Positions 24,860 to 33,401 of a stretch of 64,000 nt of DNA are shown here, one piece after another. Each line of letters begins with the position of its first letter. Position 1 is the first letter of the stretch. The translations under genes were made by a program, and so were the position numbers. Where the stretch lies: NCBI GenBank assembly GCA_900545275.1, contig UQYG01000013.1:1-64000 (forward strand), read 5' to 3'. Source of the DNA: an uncultured Sutterella sp. Its GTDB lineage: Bacteria > Pseudomonadota > Gammaproteobacteria > Burkholderiales > Burkholderiaceae_F. The notes beneath the pieces are model-generated. The model was not told where the DNA came from, ran no database searches, and saw only the letters and a program-made list of their open reading frames with translations.

Positions 24860-25216
24860 ATGAAAAAGACAATGCTCTGTCTGAGTCTCGTGCTTCTGGG
24901 CTTCGGTCTCTCGAGCGCGAACGCCGAAGAGTTTCTGGCCGACCGTCACGCGAAACTCGGACTTCCCTGCACCTCCTGCCACGTCAAGGACGGCAGTCCC
25001 GAACTCAAGCTCGACGACAAGAAGCACGAGGCCTGTGTCGGCTGCCACGGCTGGTACGATGAAGTGGCAAAGAAGACCGTACCGAAGGACCCCGCGAACG
25101 TGAATCCCCACAGCCAGCACGACGGGAACCTCCCCTGTACCGAATGCCACAAGGGACACAAGCCCGGTCACAACTATTGCGGCGAGTGCCACATGTACAA
25201 CTACAAGGTGCCTTGA
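24860..25216 (+). CDS. periplasmic tetraheme cytochrome c
   Basis: 118 aa from ATG 24860 with GGAG 7 nt upstream. Sec signal MKKTMLCLSLVLLGFGLSSA, mature protein from about residue 22. Four heme-binding motifs in order: CTSCH (37-41), CVGCH, CTECH and CGECH, with extra histidines in DRHAKLG, HSQHD and KGHKPGH as likely sixth ligands. This is the small tetraheme domain that in one-piece flavocytochrome c reductases is fused to the flavin domain; here it is a separate subunit. It should carry electrons from the quinol pool, through a membrane cytochrome not in this window, to the flavoprotein at 23058. Confidence 0.92.
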   Translation: MKKTMLCLSLVLLGFGLSSANAEEFLADRHAKLGLPCTSCHVKDGSPELKLDDKKHEACVGCHGWYDEVAKKTVPKDPANVNPHSQHDGNLPCTECHKGHKPGHNYCGECHMYNYKVP

Positions 25217-25250
25217 TTCGCGCGAAAATCACAGGAACTCTCGGACGAAG

Positions 25251-25285
25251 CGGTCCGTCGGTCGCAAAGATTGACGGACCGTTTT
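25251..25285 (+). terminator. Rho-independent terminator of the flavocytochrome operon
   Basis: CGGTCCGTC (25251-25259)/GACGGACCG (25273-25281), perfect 9-bp stem, then TTTT. Confidence 0.8.
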
Positions 25286-25563
25286 CCGTGAGGATGCCGC
25301 AGGACGCGGACGGTTTCGCTTATGGCCTCTGGAAAGCGGGGTTCCGGGGGGAATTTGAAATTGTGCGAAATTTCGAGTCTGTCAGGCCCTGGATGGGAGG
25401 GGGTGGGAGATCTCTCCCGTTTGTTTTTGACGTAGTGTGATTGCGTTGGGCATCGAGCGCCGACGGGGCGCTTGCGTCAGTCAAGACCCTTCGGCCAAAG
25501 CCGACTCTCCGGGTTTCCTCATCCGTTCTCCCGGGCACGTCAAGCACGTTTGCTATCAATGGG

Positions 25564-25592
25564 TTAACAGAGCACGATCACTCATGTAGAAT
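25564..25592 (+). promoter_or_regulatory. sigma70 promoter of phd-doc
   Basis: TTAACA (25564-25569), 17-bp spacer, TAGAAT (25587-25592); five of six bases match consensus in each hexamer. Confidence 0.7.
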
Positions 25593-25595
25593 AGA

Positions 25596-25607
25596 AACAT
25601 TAATGTT
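25596..25607. promoter_or_regulatory. operator palindrome at the phd-doc start site
   Basis: AACATTAATGTT, a perfect 12-bp palindrome just after the -10 hexamer and over the expected transcription start. It is placed where the antitoxin would repress its own operon. Confidence 0.65.
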
Positions 25608-25634
25608 ACTGTTAAACTTTCATTCCATATCAAT

Positions 25635-25868
25635 ATGGATCTTCAGTCTGTTCCTCTTTCGGAAGCTCGTCGGAATTTGACGGAGTTGATTGCCGGCGTA
25701 ACGAAGCCGGACGGTCAACCCGTTGTCATCAGCGTCCGCGGAAAACCTGCCGTTGTTTTGCTCTCCGCCGAGTCGTACGACGATTACCTCAAAAAGAAAT
25801 ATCGGGACGAGTTCAAGGAAATTTTCGACGAACTCGATGATCTCAACAAATCGCTCGTCAACAAATGA
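25635..25868 (+). CDS. phd: Phd/YefM-family antitoxin
   Basis: 77 aa. Starts MDLQSVPLSEARRNLTELIA, the usual Phd/YefM DNA-binding fold (VPLSEAR, then PVVISVRGKPAVVLLSAESY). The acidic C-terminal tail (KEIFDELDDLNKSLV) should wrap and block the toxin. It represses its own promoter as a dimer, fitting the palindrome at 25596. Overlaps the toxin gene by four bases. Confidence 0.88.
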   Translation: MDLQSVPLSEARRNLTELIAGVTKPDGQPVVISVRGKPAVVLLSAESYDDYLKKKYRDEFKEIFDELDDLNKSLVNK

Positions 25869-26251
25869 ATCACTTGACCCCGCTTCAGGTCATCGTTTGC
25901 CACGATGAGAATGTTCGTCGCTACGGGGGGCTGCCCGGCATCGTGGATCCCGCCAAAGTGGAAGTGTTGATCGAGCGCGTCCGCAACTACGAAAGATACG
26001 TGGGCTTATCGGATGTTTTTGCCTTTGCTGCCATGTATTGCGTAGCCATTGCGCGCGGCCACGCTTTCCCCGACGGCAACAAGCGTACGGCCATCAACTG
26101 CACCTATGCCTTTCTCAAAAGGAACGGAGTGCGGACGTTTGTCCCGAAAGATCTTGAAGAAAAAATCATCAAGGTAGCCGTCGGCGAGATGACCGCCGCA
26201 GGATTCGCCGACTATCTGCGTTCGGCCTTTTCCGAAGCTGCGTCCCGATAG
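25865..26251 (+). CDS. doc: Doc-type Fic toxin
   Basis: 128 aa. ATGA overlap with the antitoxin. The Fic/Doc core motif HAFPDGNKRT lies near residues 65-74, corresponding to the HxFx(D/A)GNKR phosphate-binding loop; Doc toxins phosphorylate elongation factor Tu and stop translation. The length agrees with the family (about 126 aa). It is an addiction or phage-response module. GC and codon use resemble the surroundings, so there is no sign of very recent arrival. Confidence 0.9.
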   Translation: MNHLTPLQVIVCHDENVRRYGGLPGIVDPAKVEVLIERVRNYERYVGLSDVFAFAAMYCVAIARGHAFPDGNKRTAINCTYAFLKRNGVRTFVPKDLEEKIIKVAVGEMTAAGFADYLRSAFSEAASR

Positions 26252-26473
26252 CGGGAAAACGTCTCCGAGCGTGCGGGCGAGCCCTCGGGCAGGGGGCGTC
26301 TTCGCTCCGGGGCGCAGGAGCCCTACGTGTCGGTCCGTCAGCTTCCTTTGCGAAAGGCGGAGAGAAACGTTCGCCGGCTTCCGCCTTGGTCTGCAGAACG
26401 TCGGGAACTCAGGGAGACCGAATGCGGTTCGTTTCCATCATATTGTCAGTTGTTCTGATAGTACGATAGAAAA

Positions 26474-27796
26474 ATGTCGGATAAAGGACTGAAAATGATA
26501 GAAAAACTGCCGGAATATGAGGGTGTTCGAGTTGAATTTAAGGAGAACTGGAGCGATACGGCAAAAAAGACGCTGATAGCTTTTGCGAACACCTTGGGCG
26601 GAGACTTGTATTTCGGCGTGACAGACGACGGGGCGATAAAGGGGCTCGGCAAAAAAGCTCTGGATGAAGTCTCCCGCTCCGTGCTGCAATTTTGTAGGTC
26701 GGAGACTGATCCCGTCATGACCGACATCGTATCGACGAGGGTCATCGCCTCGGGCGTCGGCAGCTACCTCTTGCGGGTGTCCGTCGAGCCGGGAAACGAC
26801 CGGCCGTATGCATTCAAGGGGAAACGCTACACGGGAGGCGCCTACGTTCGGGACGGCTCCGTGTCGGTTACGGCCACGGAGGAAGAAATTCGCGACATGA
26901 TTCGCGACAGCTCACCCGTGCCTTGGGAGTCGGGGCTGAGCCGGCAGGAGGATCTGTCGTTTGGGGAAGCGGCCGAAATTTTCAGCAAGTACGGCGTACA
27001 TTTCTCTTCCGCACACTACCTGCGGCTTGGGTTGGTCGACGACGTCGGCCGATTTACCCGACTCGGCGAGCTTCTTTCCGATCAAAATCAAACCTTGACG
27101 GTGGTGGGAACATTTTCGCAGGACGCCGCATCTCTCTCCGTCCGTGAGTTTTCCGGATCGCTTCTTAAACAAATCGACAGCGTCTTCGACCTGTTTGTCC
27201 TGCTGAATCCCGAATTGATTTTCAAAACGGAGGGACTCGCGAACAAGCGGAAGTTTGCCTGGCCGCCCAAGGCATTGCGTGAAGCGCTGGTCAATTGTGC
27301 GGTTCACCGGGACTACGCCCGGACGGAACCGACCAAAGTTTCCGTCTTTCCCAATCGGTTTGATTTTTTGTCCTACGGGAGCATTCCCGGACGGCTCAGC
27401 ATTGAGGATATCGTCTTGGAAGGCGTCAGCAAATGCCGCAATGAACATTTGGCCGACATTTTCCGGCGGTTGGGATGGATGGAAAACTACGGCTCGGGTT
27501 TTCCGATGATCTGGCGGGAGTATGCGAATTCGGGAGCGGAACCGAAGCAGGAAGCGACGAGAAGGGTGTTTCGCATTGTTTTGCCCAAAATTCAGACGGG
27601 CGATCGGGGAACTTTGATGGAGCGCTGTACCGCCCTGTTCGAAAATCACGAGATGCTTTCGATGACCGAAGTCATGAGCATGCTGAATGTTTCGAGGACG
27701 TCGGCCAACACGGCTGTCAATGCCCTGCTCCGGGACGGACTGGTGGAAAAGGTCGGAATCGGGCGGCAAACCCGGTACCGCTCCTTGCTGCGGTAG
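26474..27796 (+). CDS. AlbA/Schlafen-domain protein with HATPase_c_4 and winged helix
   Basis: 440 aa. Residues about 12-135 are a Schlafen AlbA_2 domain (ESVEFKENW-type core, here VRVEFKENWSDTAKKTLIAF, then LYFGVTDDGAIKGLG). Residues about 265-370 are the RecG-like HATPase_c_4 region (PPKALREALVNCAVHRDY, GSIPGRLSIEDI and NYGSGFPMIWRE). The last 50 residues form a winged helix (MTEVMSMLNVSRTSANTAVN). Such proteins are often described as predicted transcription regulators or helicase-related and are common near toxin-antitoxin and defence genes. No nuclease or kinase residues can be assigned. It directly follows Phd-Doc, with a 222-bp gap in which I see nothing clear. Confidence 0.75.
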   Translation: MSDKGLKMIEKLPEYEGVRVEFKENWSDTAKKTLIAFANTLGGDLYFGVTDDGAIKGLGKKALDEVSRSVLQFCRSETDPVMTDIVSTRVIASGVGSYLLRVSVEPGNDRPYAFKGKRYTGGAYVRDGSVSVTATEEEIRDMIRDSSPVPWESGLSRQEDLSFGEAAEIFSKYGVHFSSAHYLRLGLVDDVGRFTRLGELLSDQNQTLTVVGTFSQDAASLSVREFSGSLLKQIDSVFDLFVLLNPELIFKTEGLANKRKFAWPPKALREALVNCAVHRDYARTEPTKVSVFPNRFDFLSYGSIPGRLSIEDIVLEGVSKCRNEHLADIFRRLGWMENYGSGFPMIWREYANSGAEPKQEATRRVFRIVLPKIQTGDRGTLMERCTALFENHEMLSMTEVMSMLNVSRTSANTAVNALLRDGLVEKVGIGRQTRYRSLLR

Positions 27797-27862
27797 TTTT
27801 CGGCCGGGGCGACAAACCCGTCGACGTCCGCCTCGTGCTTTGCAACGTCGTGCCGCGGCCGG

Positions 27863-27905
27863 AAAACGCGCGGCGCCCCGAAGGGGCGATCTTCGGGGCG
27901 CCGCG
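27863..27905 (-). terminator. terminator of the 28330-27956 operon
   Basis: GC-rich stem of about 14 bp (27869-27882 with 27892-27905), followed on the minus strand by GCGTTTTCC. It lies about 50 nt after the cytochrome stop. On the plus strand it may also stop transcripts from 26474. Confidence 0.75.
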
Positions 27906-27955
27906 GTACCTCTTTCCTCAAAGGACGAGCGCTTCACGTTCGTCCGTGACGGACC

Positions 27956-28315
27956 TCATTGGAACTTCTTCGACCATTCGACGACGTGGCAGTCGTTGCA
28001 AAGGGCGCGGGAGGCCTTGTGCTCGCTGTGGCAGGTCGTGCACTCGAGCGTGTCTCCATAGTGGGCCGACGCGTGAGGGAACTTCTCGAACTTGTTGGGA
28101 GTCGTCTTGATCTTCGACATTTCGCCGTGGCAGCCGATGCAGGTCTTGTCGTTCGGGCGCGCCGTGGGAGTCGCCGTTTCGTGACAGGCCGCGCAGGCGA
28201 GCTTGTCGCCGAACGCATTGAGGTGATAGTCCTTCATCGGAACGCCGGCGAGCGAGCCGGCCATGGCCGCGGACGCACAGAGTCCAAAGGCGACGCAGAG
28301 AAATTGCTTCAACAT
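27956..28315 (-). CDS. periplasmic tetraheme cytochrome c
   Basis: 119 aa from ATG 28315 (minus); the longer in-frame upstream sequence is inside the flavoprotein gene and is not used. Sec signal MLKQFLCVAFGLCASAAMAG. Heme motifs CAACH, CIGCH, CTTCH and CNDCH, with the histidine-rich HASAHYGD and HSEHKA segments as axial ligands. It is 14 nt downstream of the flavoprotein stop, GAGGAGG-type site upstream (AGAGGAGGAACCGTC). It is the electron-delivery subunit for the flavoprotein at 28330. Note the second gene position, as in the operons at 36402 and 42712. Confidence 0.92.
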   Translation of the reverse strand: MLKQFLCVAFGLCASAAMAGSLAGVPMKDYHLNAFGDKLACAACHETATPTARPNDKTCIGCHGEMSKIKTTPNKFEKFPHASAHYGDTLECTTCHSEHKASRALCNDCHVVEWSKKFQ

Positions 28316-28329
28316 GACGGTTCCTCCTC

Positions 28330-29850
28330 TCAAGCTTTCTTCGAAGCGATTTCGTGACCGGCGATTTGGCCGTACACCATGCAGTCGACCGACGAGCAGC
28401 CGCCGAGGCGGTCCATGCCGTGCACGCCTCCGGTAACTTCGCCGGCGGCGTAGAGACCGGGGATGGACCTGCAGGTCTGCGCGGAGACGATTTCCGCCTT
28501 CGTCGTGATGCATGCGCCGCCCATGCAGTAGTGAAGTTTCGGCAGGAGACGCATCGAGTAGAAGGGAGGCTTCAGAATCGTCTTTTGGTCGAGAGGCTTC
28601 TTAAAGGGATCCGCCTTCTTGCCGGCGACGATCTCGTTCCATTCGTCGATCGAGGCCTGCAGGAGCTTCGGATCGGTCTTGTGAAGTTTCGCAAGCGCTT
28701 CGACGCTGTCGCTCTTTTTGACCGTTCCTTCACGGTAGGCCGCGGCAAAACCTTCGGCGCGCTTCGTCGTTTCTTCGCCGCAGAAGCAGAAGGGATAGTT
28801 CATGTTTTCCTTCGTTCCCTTGGCGAGCACCACGAGCTGCGCTTCGGCGCGGGTGCGGCGGTCGGCGAGTTCGTTCATGAAGCGCTTCCCCGTCTTCGGG
28901 TCGATCGCCATGCCTTCGGCAAAGGCGTAGTCCGCAAAAAAGCTTCCCGGGCCCGCTCCCTTTTCGTCGGGCGACGCCCAGGGACCGAGCTGATACATGT
29001 CGAGCATGACGGGCAGGGCTCCGGCATCCAGGAGCGCCTTGATCATGTCGGCGGTCGAACCCGGCTGCGACGTGCATTCGAGGTCTTGATAGGCGGGCAT
29101 CGTCGCGGCGACGAAGGCGCGGTCCTGACCCCAGCTTCCGGTGGCGGCCACGATGCCGCGCGTCGCACGGATGGTGCGGGTCGAGTCGAAACTTCCGTCG
29201 TGCCAGTCGTAGTTCGTCTGCACGACGAGCCCGTCGGCGTGCCCGTCGTTCATGACGACCTGCACGACGTTCGTGCGGTTGCGGAATTCCACGCCCGCCT
29301 TTTCCAAGTACTTGTGCATCGGAACGACGATGGCGCCGCCCGAAGGCACCTTCGGAAGATGGGCGCGCGGCACGCTGTGGCCGCCCAGACGAATCACTTT
29401 GTCCTGCAGTTCCACGCCGCATTCGATCAGCATGTCGAAGACCTTGTGGGCGTTTTCGGCCATCGTAAGCGCCAGGTCTCGGTGATTGAACCCGCGGCCC
29501 GCGGCGAGCATGTCTTCGACGAGGCGTTCGGGCGAGTCTTCAATGCCCTGAGCCTTCTGCATCTTCGTGCAGGGCATGCACATGAGCGCGCCGCAAAGGG
29601 CGGAGTTTCCTCCGTAGGCCTCCATCTTTTCGAGGACGAGGATGCGCTCCACGCCTTCCTTCTTGGCTTGATAGGCCGCCGCCAGCCCGGCGAAGCCCGA
29701 GCCCACGATCACCATGTCGTAGGTTTCGTCCCATTGATCCACGCGGTCGACGTGGAAGGCCGCCGCGGCGGTGCCCGCACCTGCGGCGAGGGCCGCGCCG
29801 AACGCGCCCTTCAGAAGGCCGCGTCGCGAAAGAGTCGATTTCTCCGTCAT
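28330..29850 (-). CDS. Tat-exported flavoprotein subunit of a split flavocytochrome
   Basis: 506 aa from ATG 29850 (minus), AAGGAGATTCC upstream. Twin-arginine signal MTEKSTLSRRGLLKGAFGAA, then WDETYDMVIVGSGFAGLAAA for FAD. The C-terminal part has KLHYCMGGACIT and GEVTGGVHGMDRLGGCS: close to the fumarate type, but with a cysteine where HHTMGG has the second histidine-threonine pair and DRLGGCS instead of NRxGGN. It forms an operon with the tetraheme cytochrome at 27956 and is divergent from a TetR gene with a palindromic site between them. Electron acceptor unknown; a fumarate-like unsaturated acid is likely. Confidence 0.9.
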   Translation of the reverse strand: MTEKSTLSRRGLLKGAFGAALAAGAGTAAAAFHVDRVDQWDETYDMVIVGSGFAGLAAAYQAKKEGVERILVLEKMEAYGGNSALCGALMCMPCTKMQKAQGIEDSPERLVEDMLAAGRGFNHRDLALTMAENAHKVFDMLIECGVELQDKVIRLGGHSVPRAHLPKVPSGGAIVVPMHKYLEKAGVEFRNRTNVVQVVMNDGHADGLVVQTNYDWHDGSFDSTRTIRATRGIVAATGSWGQDRAFVAATMPAYQDLECTSQPGSTADMIKALLDAGALPVMLDMYQLGPWASPDEKGAGPGSFFADYAFAEGMAIDPKTGKRFMNELADRRTRAEAQLVVLAKGTKENMNYPFCFCGEETTKRAEGFAAAYREGTVKKSDSVEALAKLHKTDPKLLQASIDEWNEIVAGKKADPFKKPLDQKTILKPPFYSMRLLPKLHYCMGGACITTKAEIVSAQTCRSIPGLYAAGEVTGGVHGMDRLGGCSSVDCMVYGQIAGHEIASKKA

Positions 29851-29888
29851 TTCGGAATCTCCTTGAAAGCAGTGTACGAGGGTGGTTT

Positions 29889-29909
29889 CTTTGTATCTTT
29901 CGTACAAAG
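29889..29909. promoter_or_regulatory. TetR-type operator
   Basis: CTTTGTA-TCTTTCG-TACAAAG, a perfect 7-bp-arm inverted repeat 39 bp before the flavoprotein start. A half site GGTACAAAG recurs at about 29955 nearer the tetR start. Confidence 0.65.
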
Positions 29910-30022
29910 AGTATTGTGCACCGAAGGAATTATTTATACTATCGGTATAAGTTTGGTACAAAGAATGCCTTTTCCCCGCTTTCGGGAAGAATGCGAAAGG
30001 GAAGGCGACAAGGAGAACGGAG

Positions 30023-30634
30023 ATGAAGGAAAACGAGATTTCCGACGCCGTCGTCAAGCGCGGTTTGGAGAGAAGAACGAACCGCATGGGCGACGCCACC
30101 ATGCGAAACATCCTGGATACGGCGAAGCGCATTTTGATCGAGGAGGGTGTGTCCCGATTCACGATCGGTCACATCGCAAAGCAGGCGGGCGTCACGAAAG
30201 GTACGCTCCTCTACCATTTCCACGACAAGGACCAACTCCTTGCGCATCTCCTGGACGAGTACGTGGATCATCTCGAGGAAAAGCTCGATGAAGGGATCGC
30301 CGCTGCGAAGGCAAGCGCCCGGTACGCGCAAGACGCCGACGAAACGGTGGCGGGCTTCATCGAGTGGTACCGGCGGTTTCGCCGGGAGGACGCCTCCTAC
30401 ACGGCCTTCGGGACGACGATTCTCGCCATGTCGGCCGCAAACGACGCGATTCGCCGAAGGGCGCAGGAATGGTACGAGTCGCTCTTCGCAAAACTCCGCG
30501 CGTCGAACTGCGGCGACGCGATCGGCATCGTACTCATGCTCGAGGGTCTTTTTTTCCTCAGGCACATGCGGCTCGACGTCACGACGGACGACGAAGCGGC
30601 GATGCTCCTCGAGAAGGCGGAGAGGCTGCTTTGA
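30023..30634 (+). CDS. TetR-family regulator of the 28330 operon
   Basis: 203 aa. Helix-turn-helix at about residues 28-72 (MRNILDTAKRILIEEGVSRF, then IGHIAKQAGVTKGTLLYHFH), followed by the helical ligand-binding region, with FIEWYRRFRREDASYTAFGT in the middle. Divergent from the flavoprotein-cytochrome operon with the operator between them. It likely represses that operon until the reductase substrate, or a related compound, binds. Confidence 0.88.
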   Translation: MKENEISDAVVKRGLERRTNRMGDATMRNILDTAKRILIEEGVSRFTIGHIAKQAGVTKGTLLYHFHDKDQLLAHLLDEYVDHLEEKLDEGIAAAKASARYAQDADETVAGFIEWYRRFRREDASYTAFGTTILAMSAANDAIRRRAQEWYESLFAKLRASNCGDAIGIVLMLEGLFFLRHMRLDVTTDDEAAMLLEKAERLL

Positions 30635-30794
30635 GGGGCCTGGTTCCGGAAGCGGCGCAGGCAAACTCGGCCGGCGGATCTTGAAAAGAAAGGAAGGGCG
30701 AAAGATCCGCAGATCCTTCGCCCGCTTCAAAAGAGGAAGAGTGTCGCAACAGAGAGCGGGTTGCTCCTTCGAGGCGTCCGACTTTGGATGAACG

Positions 30795-30843
30795 AAGGCC
30801 GGAACGTCTCGTTTCTACGGGAAGTTCCGGCCTTCGGCTTTTT
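30795..30843. terminator. hairpin terminator between tetR and the chimera gene
   Basis: AAGGCCGGAAC (30795-30805)/GTTCCGGCCTT (30824-30834), 11 bp, with TTTTT at 30839-30843 on the plus strand. It lies between two convergent genes and may work on both. Confidence 0.6.
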
Positions 30844-30934
30844 GTCGGTCCTTGAGCATTGCGCGGCCGTGGGGGAGGATTTCCCCGCCGTCCGTCCGGA
30901 CGGCGAGGGGTCACGCGCTCAAGTCCGCGTCGGT

Positions 30935-31882
30935 TTATTCGCCCTTCGCGACATGGATGCCGGTGAGGCGCCCGAACGTGAAGATGTCGCAGATCGTCTT
31001 GCCGCCCAGGCGGTTCGTTCCGTGAATGTCGCCCGTCAGTTCGCCTACGGCGTGCAGGTGCGGAATGACGTTGCCGCGGCGGTCGAGAACCTGGGTCTTC
31101 CTGTTGATGACGATGCCGCCCATTGTGTGGTGGCAGCTCATCCCGGCGTAGCCCGCATAGAAGGGGGCGCGCTCGATCTTGCGCAGCATGTCGGGGGCCT
31201 TGCCGAGCGCATCCTTCCTGGCGTCGACGCCCGCGTTGAAGTCTTCGATCGTCTTCTTGAAGACGGCGGGATCGACCATCATCTTCTCGGCCAACTCTTC
31301 GAGCGTGTCGGCCGACCAGGCGTCGCCCGGATCGTAGCCGCGCTCCCGAATCACGCCCTGAAGGATGTTCCAGCCGCCGAGACTTTCCGGCGAATCGGCC
31401 GCCACGCTGCGTCCCCGGAGGTCGTCGATCCTGCGAAAACGCGCCTCGTCGGCGCGGACGATGACGGCGGAGCCCACGGATTCGGCGGGGTTCGCGCTCT
31501 GAGGACTCGTCTGCATGACGATGTCGCGCATCTCCACCTGATCGGCCGAAAAGACGTAGAAGCCGCTGTCCATAAAGACGAAGTCGAAGCCGGACGATTC
31601 GATGCTCAGCAAAAGCGCATCGTCTCCGAGCACTTCCGAGCGAAATTCGAGTTCCGGAAAGGTCTTGCGTAAATACGACATGGTCGGTCCGAAGGAACCC
31701 GTGAAAAAGACTGGCTCGAGAGAGCTCTGTACGCCGACGGTGACGACCGCTTTCTTCGGCTCTTCGGTTTTGTCGGCCGGATGTGCGCCGAAGGCACCCG
31801 GCCCGGCGGCAAGACCCGTCAGGAGCAGAAAGAGCAAAGTGAAAAGGCGCCCGCAGAGGGAGGCGTTCGAATGGTGGAGCAT
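30935..31882 (-). CDS. chimera: kinase periplasmic sensor domain fused to flavoprotein C terminus
   Basis: 315 aa. Residues 1-33 are a Sec signal. Residues about 45-188 match the PhnD-like sensor domains of the two kinases here (compare GWNILQGVIRERGYDPGDAW with GWLIAQGELAKLGFDPDEHF at 18996). From residue about 191 the protein turns into the C-terminal third of a fumarate reductase-type flavoprotein: ADTLEELAEKMMVDPAVFKK, CHHTMGGIVINRKTQVLDRR, GELTGDIHGTNRLGGKT. The join, near 31315, is in frame. FAD-binding N terminus, kinase core and regulator are all missing, so neither parent activity is expected. The simplest origin is a deletion in an operon ordered kinase, regulator, flavoprotein, as found at 18996-22877. 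It may be a decaying remnant or a new secreted binding protein. Confidence 0.75.
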   Translation of the reverse strand: MLHHSNASLCGRLFTLLFLLLTGLAAGPGAFGAHPADKTEEPKKAVVTVGVQSSLEPVFFTGSFGPTMSYLRKTFPELEFRSEVLGDDALLLSIESSGFDFVFMDSGFYVFSADQVEMRDIVMQTSPQSANPAESVGSAVIVRADEARFRRIDDLRGRSVAADSPESLGGWNILQGVIRERGYDPGDAWSADTLEELAEKMMVDPAVFKKTIEDFNAGVDARKDALGKAPDMLRKIERAPFYAGYAGMSCHHTMGGIVINRKTQVLDRRGNVIPHLHAVGELTGDIHGTNRLGGKTICDIFTFGRLTGIHVAKGE

Positions 31883-32162
31883 GGCGGAATTTTTCCAAAA
31901 AAAAACCTCTCCGTGTCCACCGTTTCATTCAAGCCGACGTTTCGTCTCGGAGGCGAATCGGTCTCGCGGCGGCTTTCGGGATCGAGCCTGTGCGGTCCGG
32001 ACTGCGGTCCGTTCATTGGTCGCGAAGGGGGGCGGCGGATTGTCCTTCGGGTAATCGCCCGACCGCGTCGGCCGGACTTTTCGCCATAATGGGGATTTGG
32101 AGAGGGGGCGACGAACCGCTCCTCTCAATGTCCTCCGACCGTTTCGAAGATTCTCCGCGACC

Positions 32163-33401
32163 ATGACCGACCTGCAGTTTTTCCACCAATCGATTTCGCC
32201 CGAACGCCAAAACCCCGACGCGGCGCTCTACAACGAAGAAACCGCTCGGGCGGTTCGGGCCTTTCACCGCACGATACCAGGCTATGCGCCGACGCCGCTC
32301 GCGCACCTCCCTTCGCTTGCCGAGATGCTCGGCGTCAAGGACGTTTTCGTGAAGGACGAAGGCAAGCGCTTCGGACTCAAGGCCTTCAAGGCCCTGGGCG
32401 GGAGCTGGTGCATCGCGTCGCTTCTCACCGAAGAGTTGGGGTTGGAAAAACCGGACTTTGCCCGCCTCACCTCCGCGGAAACTCGGGCGAAGCTCGGTGA
32501 ACGAACCTTCAGCACGGCGACCGACGGCAATCACGGGATGGGCGTCGCCTGGACCGCTGCAAAGCTCGGCCAAAAGGCCGTGATTTTCATGCCCAAAGGC
32601 AGTTCGCCGGAGCGTGTGGAGCGCATCCGCGGCACGGGCGCGACCGTGCACGTCACCGACGTCAACTACGACGCGACCGTGGCGCTTGCCAAACGAACCG
32701 CGGAGGAAAACGGCTGGACCTTCGTGCAGGACACCGACCGTCCGGGCTACACCGATACCCCGAAGCGCCTGATGGCGGGCTACATGACGATGGCTCAGGA
32801 AGCAATTGAAGAAATGAGGGAGAAGGGCGTTCGTCCGACGCACGTCTTTCTGCAGGCAGGCGTGGGGTCCATGGCGGCGGGCGTGGCCGCGTACCTGACG
32901 AACGTCTTCCGGGACCGGCCGCCCGTCTTCGTGATCGTGGAAGCCGAAGCCGCCGATTGTCTCCACAAGACCGTGGCTGCGCAGGACGGGAAGATTCACA
33001 TTGCCGAAGGGGATCTCGCCACGATGATGGCGGGCCTTGCCTGCGGGGAGCCCTGCCGCACGGCCCTTTCGATGCTCGAAGACCTTGCGGAGAACTTCGT
33101 CACGATCACGGACCGCGTCTCGGCACGAGCCATGCGTATGCTCGGCAACCCCTTGCCCGGCGACGACCGCGTTGTTTCGGGCGAGAGCGGGGCGTCGGGG
33201 TTCGGCGCATTCGTGGAGCTCGTGCGAGAAGGTTCGCCCGAAGCATGGCGAAAGACGGTGGGGTTGGACGAGAACGCCGTGGTGCTCTGCTTCTCGACCG
33301 AGGCCGACACGGACCGGGCGAACTATCGGCGCGTGGTGTGGGAGGGCGTCCCTTCGAGCGATCCGGGCGACGGCGGGAAAACGTCCCCGGACGGGGATTG
33401 A
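32163..33401 (+). CDS. dpaL: 2,3-diaminopropionate ammonia-lyase
   Basis: 412 aa from ATG 32163. Fold type II PLP enzyme that converts diaminopropionate to pyruvate and two ammonia. The PLP lysine is K76 in FGLKAFKALGGSW. Other conserved features: ATDGNHGMGVAWTAAKLGQK, GATVHVTDVNYD, QAGVGSMAAGVAAYL (phosphate-binding region) and SGESGASGFG near the C terminus. Length agrees with the YgeX/DpaL family (about 400 aa). It stands alone, with no carbamoyl or purine-degradation neighbours as in the ygeX cluster of E. coli, so it may serve amino-acid catabolism or detoxification. Confidence 0.9.
   Translation: MTDLQFFHQSISPERQNPDAALYNEETARAVRAFHRTIPGYAPTPLAHLPSLAEMLGVKDVFVKDEGKRFGLKAFKALGGSWCIASLLTEELGLEKPDFARLTSAETRAKLGERTFSTATDGNHGMGVAWTAAKLGQKAVIFMPKGSSPERVERIRGTGATVHVTDVNYDATVALAKRTAEENGWTFVQDTDRPGYTDTPKRLMAGYMTMAQEAIEEMREKGVRPTHVFLQAGVGSMAAGVAAYLTNVFRDRPPVFVIVEAEAADCLHKTVAAQDGKIHIAEGDLATMMAGLACGEPCRTALSMLEDLAENFVTITDRVSARAMRMLGNPLPGDDRVVSGESGASGFGAFVELVREGSPEAWRKTVGLDENAVVLCFSTEADTDRANYRRVVWEGVPSSDPGDGGKTSPDGD

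Larger units (their letters stand above)
25217..25634. other. intergenic region before the Phd-Doc operon
   Basis: Holds the terminator of the flavocytochrome operon (25251-25285) and the toxin-antitoxin promoter and operator (25564-25607). Between about 25300 and 25550 I see no gene. Confidence 0.5.

Noticed and set aside
28316..28513. N-terminal extension of the cytochrome at 27956
   Set aside because: It lies within the upstream flavoprotein gene in another frame, and the Sec signal begins at 28315.
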